Positions 1-15,300 of a stretch of DNA of 64,000 bases are shown piece after piece; positions within the stretch are counted from its first letter, which is position 1, and every line of letters starts with the position of its first letter. This stretch comes from Dama dama. Taxonomy: Eukaryota > Chordata > Mammalia > Artiodactyla > Cervidae. The DNA is taken from contig NW_026870888.1 in assembly GCF_033118175.1 (NCBI RefSeq), forward strand, positions 4,402,001 to 4,466,000. Direction: 5' to 3'. Under the pieces are notes generated by a model. It had not been told where the DNA came from. It was given only the letters and a program-made list of their open reading frames with translations, and searched no databases. The translations under genes and the position numbers were made by a program.

Positions 1-3000
1 TGCTCCTCCTATTTTTCAGACCGTTACATGTTCCTCATAATTTTGACACCTTTAGAAAGTCTTCATATATTTCACACCTTTCAGGCTCTTCATGTTTTTG
101 AACACCACTTCATGCTCCTCCTATTTTTCAGACCGTTACATGCTCCTCATATTTTTGACACCTTTAGAAAGTCTTCATATATTTCACACCTTTCAGGCTG
201 TTCATGTTTTTGAACACCTCTTCATGCTCCTCCTATTTTTCAGACAGTTAAATACTCCTCATATTTTTGACACCTTTAGAAAGTCTTCATATATTTCACA
301 CCTTTCAGGCTCTTCATGTTTTTGAACACCACTTCATGCTCCTCCTATTTTTCAGACCATTTCCTGCTCATCGATTTTTGACACCTTTTGAAGCTCTTCA
401 TATTTTTAACACCTTTTGAAGCTCTTAATATTTTTCACACGTTTTCAGGCTCTTCACGTTTTTCAACACCGCTTCATGCTCCTCCTATTTTTCAGACCGT
501 TCCATGCTTCTCATATATTTGACACGTTTTGAAGCTCTTCATATTTTTCACACCTTTTCAGGATCTTCATGTTTTTCAACACCACTTCATGTTCTTCCTA
601 TTTTTCAGATCGTTTCATGCTCCTCATATTTTTGATACCTTTAGAAGCTCTTCATATTTTTCACACCTTTTCAGGCTCTTCATGTTTTTTAACACCGCTT
701 CATGCTCCTCCTATTGTTCAGACCGTTTAATCCTCCTCATATTTTTGACACCTTTAGAAGCTCTTCATATTTTTCACACCTTTTCAGGCTCTTCAGGTTT
801 TTCAACACCACTTCATGCTCCTCCTATTTTTCAGACCGTTTCATGCTGATCTAATTTTTGACACCTTTTGAAGCTCTTCATATATTTCACACCTTTTGAA
901 GCTCTTCAAATTTTGCACATTTTTGAAGCTCTTCATATTTTTCACACGTTTTCAGGCTCTTCATGTTTTTTAACACCGCTTCATGCTCCTCCTATTTTTC
1001 AGCCCGTTTCATGCTCTTCATATTTTTGACACCTTTTGAAGCTCTTCATATTTTTCACACATTTTCATGCTCTTCATGTTTTTGAACACTTCTTCATGCT
1101 CTTCCTATTTGTCAGACCGTTTCATGCTCCTCATATTTTGACACCTTTTGAAGCTCTTCATGATTTTCACACCTTTTCAGGCTCTTCATATTTTTCAACA
1201 CCACTTCATGCTCCTCCTATATTTCAGACCGTTTCATGCTCCTCATATTTTTGACACCTTTTGAAGCTCTTCCTGATTTTCACACCTTTTCAGGCTCTTC
1301 ATGTTTTTGAACACCGCTTCATGCTCCTCCTATTTTTCAGACCGTTACATGTTCCTCATAATTTTGACACCTTTAGAAAGTCTTCATATATTTCACACCT
1401 TTCAGGTTCTTCATGTTTTTGAACACCACTTCATGCTCCTCCTATTTTTCAGACCGTTACATGCTCCTCATATTTTTGACACCTTTAGAAAGTCTTCATA
1501 TATTTCACACCTTTCAGGCTCTTCATGTTTTTGAACACCTCTTCATGCTCCTCCTATTTTTCAGACACTTAAATACTCCTCATATTTTTGACACCTTTAG
1601 AAAGTCTTCATATATTTCACACCTTTTCAGGCTCTTCATGATTTTAACACCACTTCATGCTCCTCCTATTTTTCAGACCATTTCCTGCTCATCGAATTTT
1701 GACACCTTTTGAAGCTCTTCATATTTTTCACACCTTTTGAAGCTCTTAATATTTTTCACACGTTTTCAGGCTCTTCACGTTTTTCAACACCGCTTCATGC
1801 TCCTCCTATTTTTCTGACCGTTCCATGCTCCTCATATATTTGACACGTTTTGAAGCTCTTCATATTTTTCACACCTTTTCAGGATCTTCATGTTTTTCAA
1901 CACCACTTCATGTTCTTCCTATTTTTCAGATCGTTTCATGCTCCTCATATTTTTGACACCTTTAGAAGCTCTTCATATTTTTCACACCTTTTCAGGATCT
2001 TCATGTTTTTCAACACCACTTCATGTTCTTCCTATTTGTCAGACCGTTTCATGCTCCTCATATTTTGACACCTTTTGAAGCTCTTCATGATTTTCACACC
2101 TTTTCAGGCTCTTCATGTTTTTCAACACCACTTCATGCTCCTCCTATATTTCAGACCGTTTCATGCTCCTCATATTTTTGACACCTTTTGAAGCTCTTCC
2201 TGATTTTCACACCTTTTCAGGCTCTTCATGTTTTTGAACACCGCTTCATGCTCCTCCTATTTTTCAGACCGTTACATGTTCCTCATAATTTTGACACCTT
2301 TAGAAAGTCTTCATATATTTCACACCTTTCAGGCTCTTCATGTTTTTGAACACCACTTCATGCTCCTCCTATTTTTCAGACCGTTACATGCTCCTCATAT
2401 TTTTGACACCTTTAGAAAGTCTTCATATATTTCACACCTTTCAGGCTCTTCATGTTTTTGAACACCTCTTCATGCTCCTCCTATTTTTCAGACAGTTAAA
2501 TACTCCTCATATTTTTGACACCTTTAGAAAGTCTTCATATATTTCACACCTTTCAGGCTCTTCATGTTTTTGAACACCACTTCATGCTCCTCCTATTTTT
2601 CAGACCATTTCCTGCTCATCGATTTTTGACACCTTTTGAAGCTCTTCATATTTTTAACACCTTTTGAAGCTCTTAATATTTTTCACACGTTTTCAGGCTC
2701 TTCACGTTTTTCAACACCGCTTCATGCTCCTCCTATTTTTCAGACCGTTCCATGCTTCTCATATATTTGACACGTTTTGAAGCTCTTCATATTTTTCACA
2801 CCTTTTCAGGATCTTCATGTTTTTCAACACCACTTCATGTTCTTCCTATTTTTCAGATCGTTTCATGCTCCTCATATTTTTGATACCTTTAGAAGCTCTT
2901 CATATTTTTCACACCTTTTCAGGCTCTTCATGTTTTTTAACACCGCTTCATGCTCCTCCTATTGTTCAGACCGTTTAATCCTCCTCATATTTTTGACACC

Positions 3001-4520
3001 TTTAGAAGCTCTTCATATTTTTCACACCTTTTCAGGCTCTTCAGGTTTTTCAACACCACTTCATGCTCCTCCTATTTTTCAGACCGTTTCATGCTGATCT
3101 AATTTTTGACACCTTTTGAAGCTCTTCATATATTTCACACCTTTTGAAGCTCTTCAAATTTTGCACATTTTTGAAGCTCTTCATATTTTTCACACGTTTT
3201 CAGGCTCTTCATGTTTTTTAACACCGCTTCATGCTCCTCCTATTTTTCAGCCCGTTTCATGCTCTTCATATTTTTGACACCTTTTGAAGCTCTTCATATT
3301 TTTCACACATTTTCATGCTCTTCATGTTTTTGAACACTTCTTCATGCTCTTCCTATTTGTCAGACCGTTTCATGCTCCTCATATTTTGACACCTTTTGAA
3401 GCTCTTCATGATTTTCACACCTTTTCAGGCTCTTCATATTTTTCAACACCACTTCATGCTCCTCCTATATTTCAGACCGTTTCATGCTCCTCATATTTTT
3501 GACACCTTTTGAAGCTCTTCCTGATTTTCACACCTTTTCAGGCTATTCATGTTTTTGAACACCGCTTCATGCTCCTCCTATTTTTCAGACCGTTACATGT
3601 TCCTCATAATTTTGACACCTTTAGAAAGTCTTCATATATTTCACACCTTTCAGGTTCTTCATGTTTTTGAACACCACTTCATGCTCCTCCTATTTTTCAG
3701 ACCGTTACATGCTCCTCATATTTTTGACACCTTTAGAAAGTCTTCATATATTTCACACCTTTCAGGCTCTTCATGTTTTTGAACACCTCTTCATGCTCCT
3801 CCTATTTTTCAGACAGTTAAATACTCCTCATATTTTTGACACCTTTAGAAAGTCTTCATATATTTCACACCTTTTCAGGCTCTTCATGATTTTAACACCA
3901 CTTCATGCTCCTCCTATTTTTCAGACCATTTCCTGCTCATCGAATTTTGACACCTTTTGAAGCTCTTCATATTTTTCACACCTATTGAAGCTCTTAATAT
4001 TTTTCACACGTTTTCAGGCTCTTCACGTTTTTCAACACCGCTTCATGCTCCTCCTATTTTTCTGACCGTTCCATGCTCCTCATATATTTGACACGTTTTG
4101 AAGCTCTTCATATTTTTCACACCTTTTCAGGATCTTCATGTTTTTCAACACCACTTCATGTTCTTCCTATTTTTCAGATCGTTTCATGCTCCTCATATTT
4201 TTGACACCTTTAGAAGCTCTTCATATTTTTCACACCTTTTCAGGCTCTTCATGTTTTTGAACACCGCTTCATGCTCCTCCTATTGTTCAGACCGTTTCAT
4301 GCTCCTCATATTTTTGACACCTTTAGAAGCTCTTCATATTTTTCACACCTTTTCAGGCTCTTCAGGTTTTTCAACACCACTTCATGCTCCTCCTATTTTT
4401 CCGACCGTTTCATGCTGATCTAATTTTTGACACCTTTTGAAGCTCTTCATATATTTCACACCTTTTGAAGCTCTTCAAATTTTGCACATTTTTGAAGCTC
4501 TTCATATTTTTCACACGTTT
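1..4520. repeat. Higher-order repeat, 2,248-bp period
   Basis: Position 1 matches position 2,249, and landmarks such as the GTTACATGTTCCTCATAATT variant and the TTTAGAAAGTCTTC variant recur at the 2,248-bp offset (for example 1,301 and 3,549; 529 and 2,777). Inside the period, block starts at 1,293, 2,220 and 3,541 define a 927-bp block alternating with a 1,321-bp block that share their first part. Near 4,230 the second short block switches to long-block sequence, which suggests a recombination breakpoint. The first copy begins before the window. Confidence 0.88.
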
Positions 4521-7500
4521 TCAGGCTCTTCATGTTTTTCAACACCGCTTCATGCTCCTCCTCTTTTTCAGACCGTTTCATGCTCCTCATATTTTTGACA
4601 CCTTTTGAAGCTCTTCATATTTCTCACACCTTTTCAGGTTCTTCATGTTTTTCAACACCACTTCATGCTGCTTCTATTTTTCAGACCGTTTCATGCTCCT
4701 CATATTTTTCACATCTTTTGAAGCTCTTCATGTTTTTCACACCTTTTGAAGCTCTTCATATTTTTCACACCTTTTCAGGCTCTCATGTTTTTCATCACCG
4801 TTTCATGCTGCTTCTGTTTTTCAGACCGTTTCATGCTCCTCATATTTTTCCAACCTTTTGAAGCTCTTCATATTTTTCACACCTTTTCAAGCTCTTCATG
4901 TTTTTCAACACCGTTTCATGCTGCTTCTATTTTTCAGACCGTTTCATGCTCCTCATATTTTTGACACCTTTTGAAGCTCTTCATATTTTTCACACTTTTC
5001 AGGCTCTTAATGTTTTTCAACACAACATAATGCTCCTCCTATTTTTCAGACTGTTTCATGCACCTCATATTTTTGATACCTTTAGAAGCTCTTCATATTT
5101 TTCACACCTTTTCAGGCTCTTCTAGTTTTTCAACACCACTTCATGCTCCTCCAATTTCTCAGACCGTTTCATGCTCCTCATATTTTTGAAACATTTAGAA
5201 GGTATTCATATTTTTCACACCTTTTCAGGCTCTTCATTTTTCAACACCACTTCATGCTCCTCCTATTTTTCAGACCGTTTCATGCTCATCTCAGTTTTGA
5301 AACGTTTTGAAGCTCTTCATATTTTCACACCTTTTGAAGCTCTTCATATTTTTCACAACTTTTCAGGCTCTTCTTGTATTTGAACACCGGTTCATGTTCC
5401 TCCTATATTTCAGGCCGTTTAATGCTCCTCATGTATTTCACACCTTTTGAAGCTCTTCATATTTTTCACACTTTTTCAGGCTCTTCATATTTTTATACAC
5501 CACTTCATACTTCTCCTATTTTCCAGCCAGTTTCATGCTCCTCATGTATTTCACACCTTTTGAAGCTCTTCATATTTTTCACACCTTTTCAGGCTCTTCA
5601 TGTTTTCCAAACCGTTTCATGATCCTCCTATTTTTCAGACCGTTTCATGCTCCTCATGTATTTCACACCTTTTGAAGCTCTTCATATTTTTCACTCCTTT
5701 TCAGGCTCTTCATGTTTTTCAACACCCCTTCATGCTCCTCCTATTTTTTAAACCGTTTCATGCTCCTCATATTTTTGACACCTTTAGAAGCTCTTCATAT
5801 TTTTCAAACCTTTTCAGAATCTTCATGTTTTTCCACTCAGCTTCATGAACATCCTATTTTTCAGACCATTTCATTCTGCTCATATATTTGACAGCTTTTG
5901 AAGCTCTTCATATATTTCACACCTTTTCAGTCTCTTCTTTTTTTTTCAACACCACTTCATGCTCCTCCTATTTTTCAGACCTTTTCATGCCCCTCATATT
6001 TTTGACACCTTTTGAAGCTCTTCATATTTATCACACTTTTCAGGCTCTTAATGTTTTTCAACACAACATAATGCTCCTCCTATTTTTCAGACTGTTTCAG
6101 GCACCTCATATTTTTGATACCTTTAGAAGCTCTTCATATTTTTCACACCTTTTCATGCTCTTCTAGTTTTTCAACACTACTTCATGCTCCTCCAATTTTT
6201 CAGACCGTTTCATGCTCCTCATATTTTTGAAACATTTAGAAGCTATTCATATTTTTCACACCTTTTCAGGCTCTTCATTTTTCAACACCACTTCATGCTC
6301 TTCCTATTTTTCAGACCGTTTCATGCTCATCTCAGTTTGAAACGTTTTGAAGCTCTTCATATTTTCACACCTTTTGAAGCTCTTCATATTTTTCACAACT
6401 TTTCAGGCTCTTCTTGTATTTGAACACCGGTTCATGTTCCTCCTATATTTCAGGCCGTTTAATGCTCCTCATGTATTTCACACCTTTTGAAGCTCGTCAT
6501 ATTTTTTACACCTTTTCAGGCGCTTCATGTTTTTGAACAACGATTCATGATCCTCTTATTTTTCTGATCATTTCATGCTCTTCACATTTTTTACACCTTT
6601 TGAAGCTCTTCATATTTTTCACACCTTTTCAGGCTCTTCATGTTTTTCACACCACCTCATGCTTCTCTTAATTTTCAGACCTTTCATGCTCCTCATGTAT
6701 TTCACACCTTTTGAAGCTCTTCATATTTTTCACACCTTTTCATGCTCTTCATGTTTTTCAACACAGTTTCATGCTACTTCTATTTTTCAGACCGTTTCAT
6801 GCTCCTCATATTTTTCACACCTTTTGAAGCTCTTCATATTTTTCACACCTTTTCAAGCTCTTCATGTTTTTCAACACCTTTTCATGCTGCTTCTATTTTT
6901 CAGACCGTTTCATGCTCCTCATATTTTTGACACCTTTTGAAGCTCTTCATATTTTTCAAACCTTTTCAGGTTCTTCAAGTTTTTCAACACCGCTTCATGC
7001 TCCTCGTATTTTTCAGACCGTTTCATGCTCCTCATATTTTTGACACCTTTTGAAGCTCTTCCTATTTTCCACACCTTTTCAGCCTCTTCATGTTTTAGAA
7101 CACAGCTTCATGCTCCTCTTATTTTTCAGACTGTTTCATGCCCCTCATATTTTTGACACCTTTTGAAGCTCTTCATATTTTTCACACCTTTTCAGGCTCT
7201 TCATGTTTTTCAACACTGCTTCATGCTCCTCCTACTTTTCAGACCGTTTCATGCTCCTCCTATTTTTCAGACCGTTTTATGCTCCTCATATTTTTGACAC
7301 CTTTTGAAGCTCTTCATATTTTTCACATCTTTTCAGGCTATTCATGTTTTTCAACACCACTTCATGCTCCTCCTATTTTTCAGAACGTTTCATGCTCCTC
7401 AAATTTTTGACATCTTTTGAGGCTGTTCATATTTTTCACTCCTTTTCAGGCACTTCATGTTTTTGAACAACATTTCATGCTCCTCCTATTTTTCAGACCG

Positions 7501-10500
7501 TTTCATGCTCTTCATATTTTAGACACCTTTTGAGGCTCTTCATGTTTTTAACATCTTTTCAGGCTCTTCATGTTTTTCAACACTGCCTCATGCTCCTCGT
7601 GTTTTTCAGACCATTTCATGCTCCTCATATTTTTGACATCTTTTGAGGCTGTTCATATTTTTCACTCCTTTTCAGGCACTTCATGTTTTTGAACACCGTT
7701 TCATGCTCCTCCTATTTTTCAGACCGTTTCATGCTCTTCATATTTTAGACACCTTTTGAGGCTCTTCATATTTTTCATACCTTTTCAGGCTCTCCATATT
7801 TTTGAACACCGCTTCGTGCTCCTCCTAATTTTGAGACGGTTTCATGCTCCTCATATTTATGACACATTTTGAAGCTCTTCATATTATTCACACCTTTTCA
7901 TGCTCTTCATGTTTCTAAAACCGTTTCATGCTTTTCCTATTTTTCAGACCATTTAATGCTCCTCATATTTTTCAAACCTTTTGAATCTCTTTGTATTTGT
8001 CACACCTTTTCAGGCTCTTCATGTTTTTCACACCTTTTCAGGCTCTTCATGTTTTTGAACACCGCTTCATGCTCCTCCTATTTTTCTGACCGTTTCATGC
8101 TCGACATATTTTTGACACCTTTTGAAACTCTTCATATTTTTCCACACCTTTTCAGGCTCTCATGTTTTTCAATACCGTTTCATGCTCCTCCTATTTTTCC
8201 TACCGTTTCATGCTCCTCCTATTTTTCAGACCGTTTCATGCTCCTCATATTTTTGACAATTTTGGAAGCTCTTCATATTTTTCACACCTTTTCAGGCTCT
8301 TCATGTTTTTCAACACCGCTATATGCTCCTACTAAATTTCAGACTGTTTCATGCTCCTCATGTATTTCACACCTTTTGAAGCTCTTCATATTTTTCACAA
8401 TTTGAAGTTCTTCATATTTTTCATATTTTTGAAGCTCTTCATATTTTCACACGTTTTCAGACTCTTCATGTTTTTCAACACCGCTTCATGCTCCTGAAAT
8501 TTTTCAGACCGTTTCATGCTCCTCATATTTTTGACACCTTTTGAAGCTCTTCATATTTCTCACACCTTTTCAGGCTCTTGATGTTATTCAACATCACTTC
8601 ATGCTCCTTGTATTTTTCAGACCATTTTATGCTCATCTCATTGTTGACACCTTTTGAAGGTTTTCATATTTTTCACACCTTTTCAGGCTCTTCATGTTTT
8701 TGAACACCGCTTCATGCTCCTCCTATTTTTCAGACCGTTTCATTTTCCTCATATTTTTCGCACCTTTTGAAGCTCTTCATATTTTTCTCACCTTTTCAGG
8801 CTCTTCATGTTTTAGAACACCGCTTCATGCTCCTCCTATTTTTCAGACCGTTTAATGCTCCTCATGTATTTCACACCTTTTGAAGCTCTTCATATTTTTC
8901 ACACCTTTTCAGGCTCTTCATGTTTTGGAACACCGTTTCTTGCTCCTCCGATTTTTCAGACCGTTTCATGCTCCTCATATATTTGACACCTTTTGAAGCT
9001 CTTCATATTTTTCACACCTTTTCAGGCTCTTCCATTTTTTCAACACCACTTCATGCTCCTCCTATTTTTCAGACGGTTTCATGCTCCTCATATTTTTGAC
9101 ACCTTGTGAAGGTCTTCATATTTTTCACACCTTTTCATGCTCTTCATGTTTTTTCAACACCGTTTCATGCTCCTCCTATTTTTCAGACCATTTCATGCTT
9201 CTCAAATTTTGACACCGTTTGAAAATCTTCATATTTTTCACACCTTTTCATGCTCATCATGTTTTTCAACACAGTTTCACACTCCTTTTATTTTTGACAC
9301 GTTTTGAAGCTCTGCATATTTTTCACACCATTTCAGGCTCTTCATGTTTTTCAACACCGCTTCATGCTCCTCCTATTTTTCAGACCGTTTCATGCTCCTC
9401 ATATTTTGACACCTTTTGAAGCTCTTCATATATTTCATAACTTTTCAGGCTCTTCATATTTTTCAAAACTGCTTCATGATCCTCCTCTTTTTCAGACCGT
9501 TTCATGCTCTTCATATTTTTGGTACATTTTGAAGCTCTTCATATTTTTCACAACTTTTCATGCTCTTCATGTTTTTTCAACACCGTTTCATGCTCCTCAT
9601 ATATTTGAGACCATTTCATGCTTCTCAAATTTTGACACGTTTTGAAGATCTTCATATTTTTCACACCTTTTCATTCTTGTCATGTTTTTCAACACAGTTT
9701 CACACTCCTCATATTTTTGACACCTTTTGAACTCGTCATATTTTTCACACCTTTTCAGGCTCTTCATGTTTTTGATCACCATTTCATGCTCCTCCTATTT
9801 TTCAGACCGTTTCATGCTCATCTCATTTTTGACACCTTTTGAAACTCTTCATATATTTCACACCTTTAAGGCTCTTTATGTTTTTGGAGACCACTTCATG
9901 CTCCTCATATTTTTCAGACCGTTTCATGTTCCTCCTATTTTTCAGATCATTTCATGCTCCTCATATTTTTGACACCTTTTGAAGCTCTTCATATTTATCA
10001 CACCTTTTCAGGCTCTTCATGTTTTTCCACACCACTTCATGCTCCTCCTTTTTTGCAGACCGTTTCATGCTCCTCATGTATTTCACGCCTTTTGAAGCTC
10101 TTCATATTTTTCCCACCTTTTCCGGCTCTCCATGTTTTTGATCACCGTTTCATGCTCCTCCTATTTTTCAGACCATTTCATGCACCTCATATTTTTCACA
10201 CCTTTTGAAGCTCTTCATATTTTTCACACCTTTTCAGGCTGTTCATGTTTTTCAACAACGCTTCATGCTCCTCCTATTTTTCAGACCGTTTAATCCTCCT
10301 CATGTATTTCACACCTTTTGAAGCTCTTCATATTTGTTACACCTTTTCAGGCTATTCATGTTTTTGAACACCGTTTCATGCTCCTCCTATTATGCAGACC
10401 GTTTCATTCTCCTCATATTTTTGACACCTTTTGAAGCTCTTCATATATTTCACACCTTTTCAGGCTTTTCATGTTTTTGAACACAGCTTCATGTTCCTCC

Positions 10501-12342
10501 TATTTTTCAGACCGTTTCATGCTCCTCATATTCTTGACACCTTTTGAAGCTTTGCATATTTTTCACAGCTTTTCAGGCTCTTCATGTTTTTGAACACCGC
10601 TTCATGCTCCTCCTATTTTTCAGACCGTTTCAGGCTCCTCATAATTTTCACACCTTTTGAAGCTCTTCATATTTCTCACACCTTTTCAGGGTCTTCATGT
10701 TTTTGAACACCGCTTCATGCTCCTCCTATTTTTCAGACCGTATCATGCTCCTCATATTTTTCACACCTTTTGAAGCACTTCATATTTTTCACACCTTTTC
10801 AGGCTCTTCATAGTTTTGAACACGACTTCCTGCCCCTCTTATTTTTCAGACCGTTTCATGCTCATCTCATTTTTGAGATTTTTGAAGCTTTGCATATTAT
10901 TCACATCTTTTGAAGCTCTTCATATTTTTCACATTTTTGAAGCTCTTCATATTTTTCACACGATTTCAGACTCTTCATGTTTTTCAACACCGGTTCACGC
11001 TCCTGGTATTTATCATACCGTTTCATACTCCTCATATTTTTGACACGTTTTGAGACTCTTCATATTTTTCACACCTTTTCAGGCTCTTCATGTTTTTGAA
11101 CACCGTTTCATAATCCTCCTATTTTTCAGACCGTTTCATGCTCCTCATATTTTTGACACTTTTTAAAGCTCTTCATATTTGTCACACCTTTTCATCCTCT
11201 TCAAGTTTTTGAACACCGCTTCATCCTCCTCCTATTTTTAAGACCGTTTCATGCTCCTCATATTTTTGACACCTTTTGAAGCTCTTCATATTTTTCACAC
11301 CTTTTCAGGCTCTTCATGTTTTTGAACACCGCTTCATGCTCCTCCTATTTTTCAGAACTTTTCAGACTCCTCATAATTTTCACACCTTTTGAAGCTCTTC
11401 ATATTTCTCACACCTTTTCAGGCTCTTCATGTTTTTCATCACCACTTCATGCTTCTCCTATTTTTCAGACCGTTTCATGCTCATTTAATATTTGACACTT
11501 TTGAAGCTCTTCATATTTTTGACACCTTTTGAAGCTCTTCACATTTTTCACACCTTTCAGGCTCTTCATGTTTTTGAACACCGTTTCATTCTCCTCCTAT
11601 TTTTCAGACAGTTTCTTACTCCTCATATTTTTGACACGTTTTGAGGCTCTTCATATTTTTCACACCTTTTCAGGCTCTTCATGATTTTGAACAACGTTTC
11701 TTGATCCTCGTATTTTTCAGAAAGTTTCATGTTCCTCATAATTTTGACACCTTTTAAAGCTATTCATATTTTTCACACCTTTTCAGGCTCTTCATGTTTT
11801 TGAACACCGCTTCATGCTCCTCCTATTTTTCAGACCGTTTCTGGCTCCTCATATTTTTGACACCTTTTGATGCTCTTCATATTTTTCACACCTTTTGAAG
11901 CTCTTTATATATTTCACACCATTTCAGGCTCTTCATGTTTTCAACATCACTTCATGCGCCTCCTATTGTTCAAACCCTTTCATGCTAAACTAATTTTGAC
12001 ACCTTATGAAGCTCTCCATAATTTTCACACCTTTTCAGGCTCTTCATGTTTTTGAACACCGCTTCATGCTAGTCCTATTTGCAGACCGTTTCATGCTCAT
12101 CATAATTTGACACCTTTTGAAGCTCTTCATATTTTTCACCCCTTTTCAGTCTCTGCATTTTTTTGAAAACCGCTTCATGATCCTCCTATTTTTCAGACCA
12201 TTTCATGCTCCACATGTATTTCACACCTTTTGAAGCTCTTCATATTTTGCACACATTTTCAGGCTCTTCATGTTTTTCACAACCACTTCATGCTCCTCCT
12301 ATTTTTCAGACCGTTTCATGCTCCTCATATTTTTGACACTTT
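4521..12342. repeat. Diverged satellite without a long HOR
   Basis: The 113-bp units here differ more from each other than in the flanking HOR regions. Only small local duplications are visible. One of about 500 bp pairs 4,960-5,460 with 6,000-6,500 (offset about 1,040; shared marker CACAACATAATGCTCC). One has a 229-bp offset near 7,408 and 7,637 (marker TTTTGAGGCTGTTCATA). One has a 423-bp offset near 9,186 and 9,609 (marker GCTTCTCAAATTTTGACAC). No gene, RNA or mobile element was seen. Confidence 0.8.
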
Positions 12343-15300
12343 TTGAAGTTCTTCATATTTTTCACACCTTTTCAGGCTCTTCATGTTTTTGAACACCGCT
12401 TCACGCTCCTCCTATTTTTCAGACCGTTTCATGCTCCTCATATTTTTCACAACTTTTTAAGCTCTTCATATTTTTCACAACTTTTCAGGCACTTCATGTT
12501 TTTCAACACCACTTCCTGCTCCTCCTATTTTTCAGACCATTTCATGCTCCTCATATATTTGACACATTTTGAGGCTCTTTATATTTTTCACACCTTTTCA
12601 GGCTCTTCATGTTTTTCAACACCGCTTCATGCTCCTCCTATTTTTCAGACGGCTTCATGCTCCTCATGTATTTCACACCTTTTGAAGCTCTTCATATTTT
12701 TCTCACCTTTTCAGGCTCTGCATGTTTTTCAAGACCGCTTCATGCTCCTCCTATTTTTCAGACCGTTTCATTCGCCTCATATTTTTAACACCTTTTGAAG
12801 CTCTTCATATTTTTCTCACCTTTTCAGGCTCTGCATGTTTTTCAACACCACTTCATGCTCCTCCTTTTTTTCAGACCGTTTCATGCTCATCTCATTTTGG
12901 ACACCTTTTGAAGCTCTTCATATTTTTCACTCCTTTTGAAGCTCTTCAAATTTTTCACACGTTTTCAGGCTCTTCATATTTTCCAACACCGCATCATGCT
13001 CCTCATATATTTCTGACCGTTTCTTGCTCTTCATATTTTTCACACCTTTTGAAGCTCGTCATATTTTTCACACGTTTTAATGCTCTTCATGTTTTTCAAC
13101 ACCGCTTCATGCTCCTCCTATTTTTCAGACCGTTTCATGCTCCTCATATTTTTGACACCTTTTGAAGCTCTTCATATTTTTCACACCTTTTCAGACTCTT
13201 CATGTTTTTCAACACCACTTCATGCTCCTCCTATTTTTCACACCGTTTCATTCTCCTCATATTTTTTACACCTTTTGAAGCTCTTCATATTTTTCACACC
13301 TTTTCAGGCTCTTCATGTTTTTCAACACCGCTTCATGCTCTTCCTATTTTTCAGACCGTTTCATGCTCATCTCATTTTTGACACCTTTTGAGCTCTTCAT
13401 ATTTTTCACACCTTCTGAAGCTCTTCATATTTTTCACACGTTTTCAGGCTCTTCATATTTTTGAACACCGCTTCATGCTGTTTCTATTTTTCAGACCGTT
13501 TCATTCTCCTCATGTTTTTGACACCTTTTGAAGCTCTTCATACTTTTCACACCTTTTCAGGCTCTTCACGTTTTTGAACAACGCTTCATTCTCCTCCTAT
13601 TTTTCAGACCGTTTCATGCTCCTCGTATTTTTGACACCTTTTGAAGCTCTTCATATTTTTCACAACTTTTCAGGCTCTTCATGTTTTTGAACACCACTTT
13701 ATGCTCCTCCTATTTTTCAGACAATTTCATTTTCCTCATATTTTTCACACCTTTTCAGGCTCTTCATGTTTTTGAACACAGCTTCATGCTCCTCCCATTT
13801 TTCAGACCGTTTCATGCTCCTCATATTATTGACACCTTTTGAATCTCTTCATATTTTTCACACCTTTTCAGGCTCTTCATGTTTTTCAACACCGCCTTAT
13901 GCTCCTCCTTTTTTTGAGACTGTTTCATGCTCCTCATGTAATTCACACCTTTTGAAGCTCTTTATATTTTTCACACCTTTTCAGGCTCTTCATGTTTTTC
14001 CACACCACTTCATGCTTCTATTTTTCAGCCCGTTTCATCGTCCTCATGTATTTCACACCTTTTGAAGCTCTTCATATTTTTCACACCTTTTCAGGCTCTT
14101 CATGTTTTTGAACACCGCTTCACGCTCCTCCTATTTTTCAGACCGTTTCATGCTCCTCATATTTTTCACAACTTTTTAAGCTCTTCATATTTTTCACAAC
14201 TTTTCAGGCACTTCATGTTTTTCAACACCACTTCCTGCTCCTCCTATTTTTCAGACCATTTCATGCTCCTCATATATTTGACACATTTTGAGGCTCTTTA
14301 TATTTTTCACACCTTTTCAGGCTCTTCATGTTTTTCAACACCGCTTCATGCTCCTCCTATTTTTCAGACGGCTTCATGCTCCTCATGTATTTCACACCTT
14401 TTGAAGCTCTTCATATTTTTCTCACCTTTTCAGGCTCTGCATGTTTTTCAAGACCGCTTCATGCTCCTCCTATTTTTCAGACCGTTTCATTCGCCTCATA
14501 TTTTTAACACCTTTTGAAGCTCTTCATATTTTTCTCACCTTTTCAGGCTCTGCATGTTTTTCAACACCACTTCATGCTCCTCCTTTTTTTCAGACCGTTT
14601 CATGCTCATCTCATTTTGGACACCTTTTGAAGCTCTTCATATTTTTCACTCCTTTTGAAGCTCTTCAAATTTTTCACACGTTTTCAGGCTCTTCATATTT
14701 TCCAACACCGCATCATGCTCCTCATATATTTCTGACCGTTTCTTGCTCTTCATATTTTTCACACCTTTTGAAGCTCGTCATATTTTTCACACGTTTTAAT
14801 GCTCTTCATGTTTTTCAACACCGCTTCATGCTCCTCCTATTTTTCAGACCGTTTCATGCTCCTCATATTTTTGACACCTTTTGAAGCTCTTCATATTTTT
14901 CACACCTTTTCAGACTCTTCATGTTTTTCAACACCACTTCATGCTCCTCCTATTTTTCACACCGTTTCATTCTCCTCATATTTTTTACACCTTTTGAAGC
15001 TCTTCATATTTTTCACACCTTTTCAGGCTCTTCATGTTTTTCAACACCGCTTCATGCTCTTCCTATTTTTCAGACCGTTTCATGCTCATCTCATTTTTGA
15101 CACCTTTTGAGCTCTTCATATTTTTCACACCTTCTGAAGCTCTTCATATTTTTCACACCTTTTCAGGCTCTTCATGTTTTTGAACACCGCTTCACGCTCC
15201 TCCTATTTTTCAGACCGTTTCATGCTCCTCATATTTTTCACAACTTTTTAAGCTCTTCATATTTTTCACAACTTTTCAGGCACTTCATGTTTTTCAACAC

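Noticed and set aside
9597..9782. Minus-strand K/E-rich frames (also near 32,759-32,962 and 44,713-44,898) resembling coiled-coil protein.
   Set aside because: They are the reverse complement of the same satellite unit; the peptides repeat with the 113-bp period and stop at each unit unless a mutation opens the frame.
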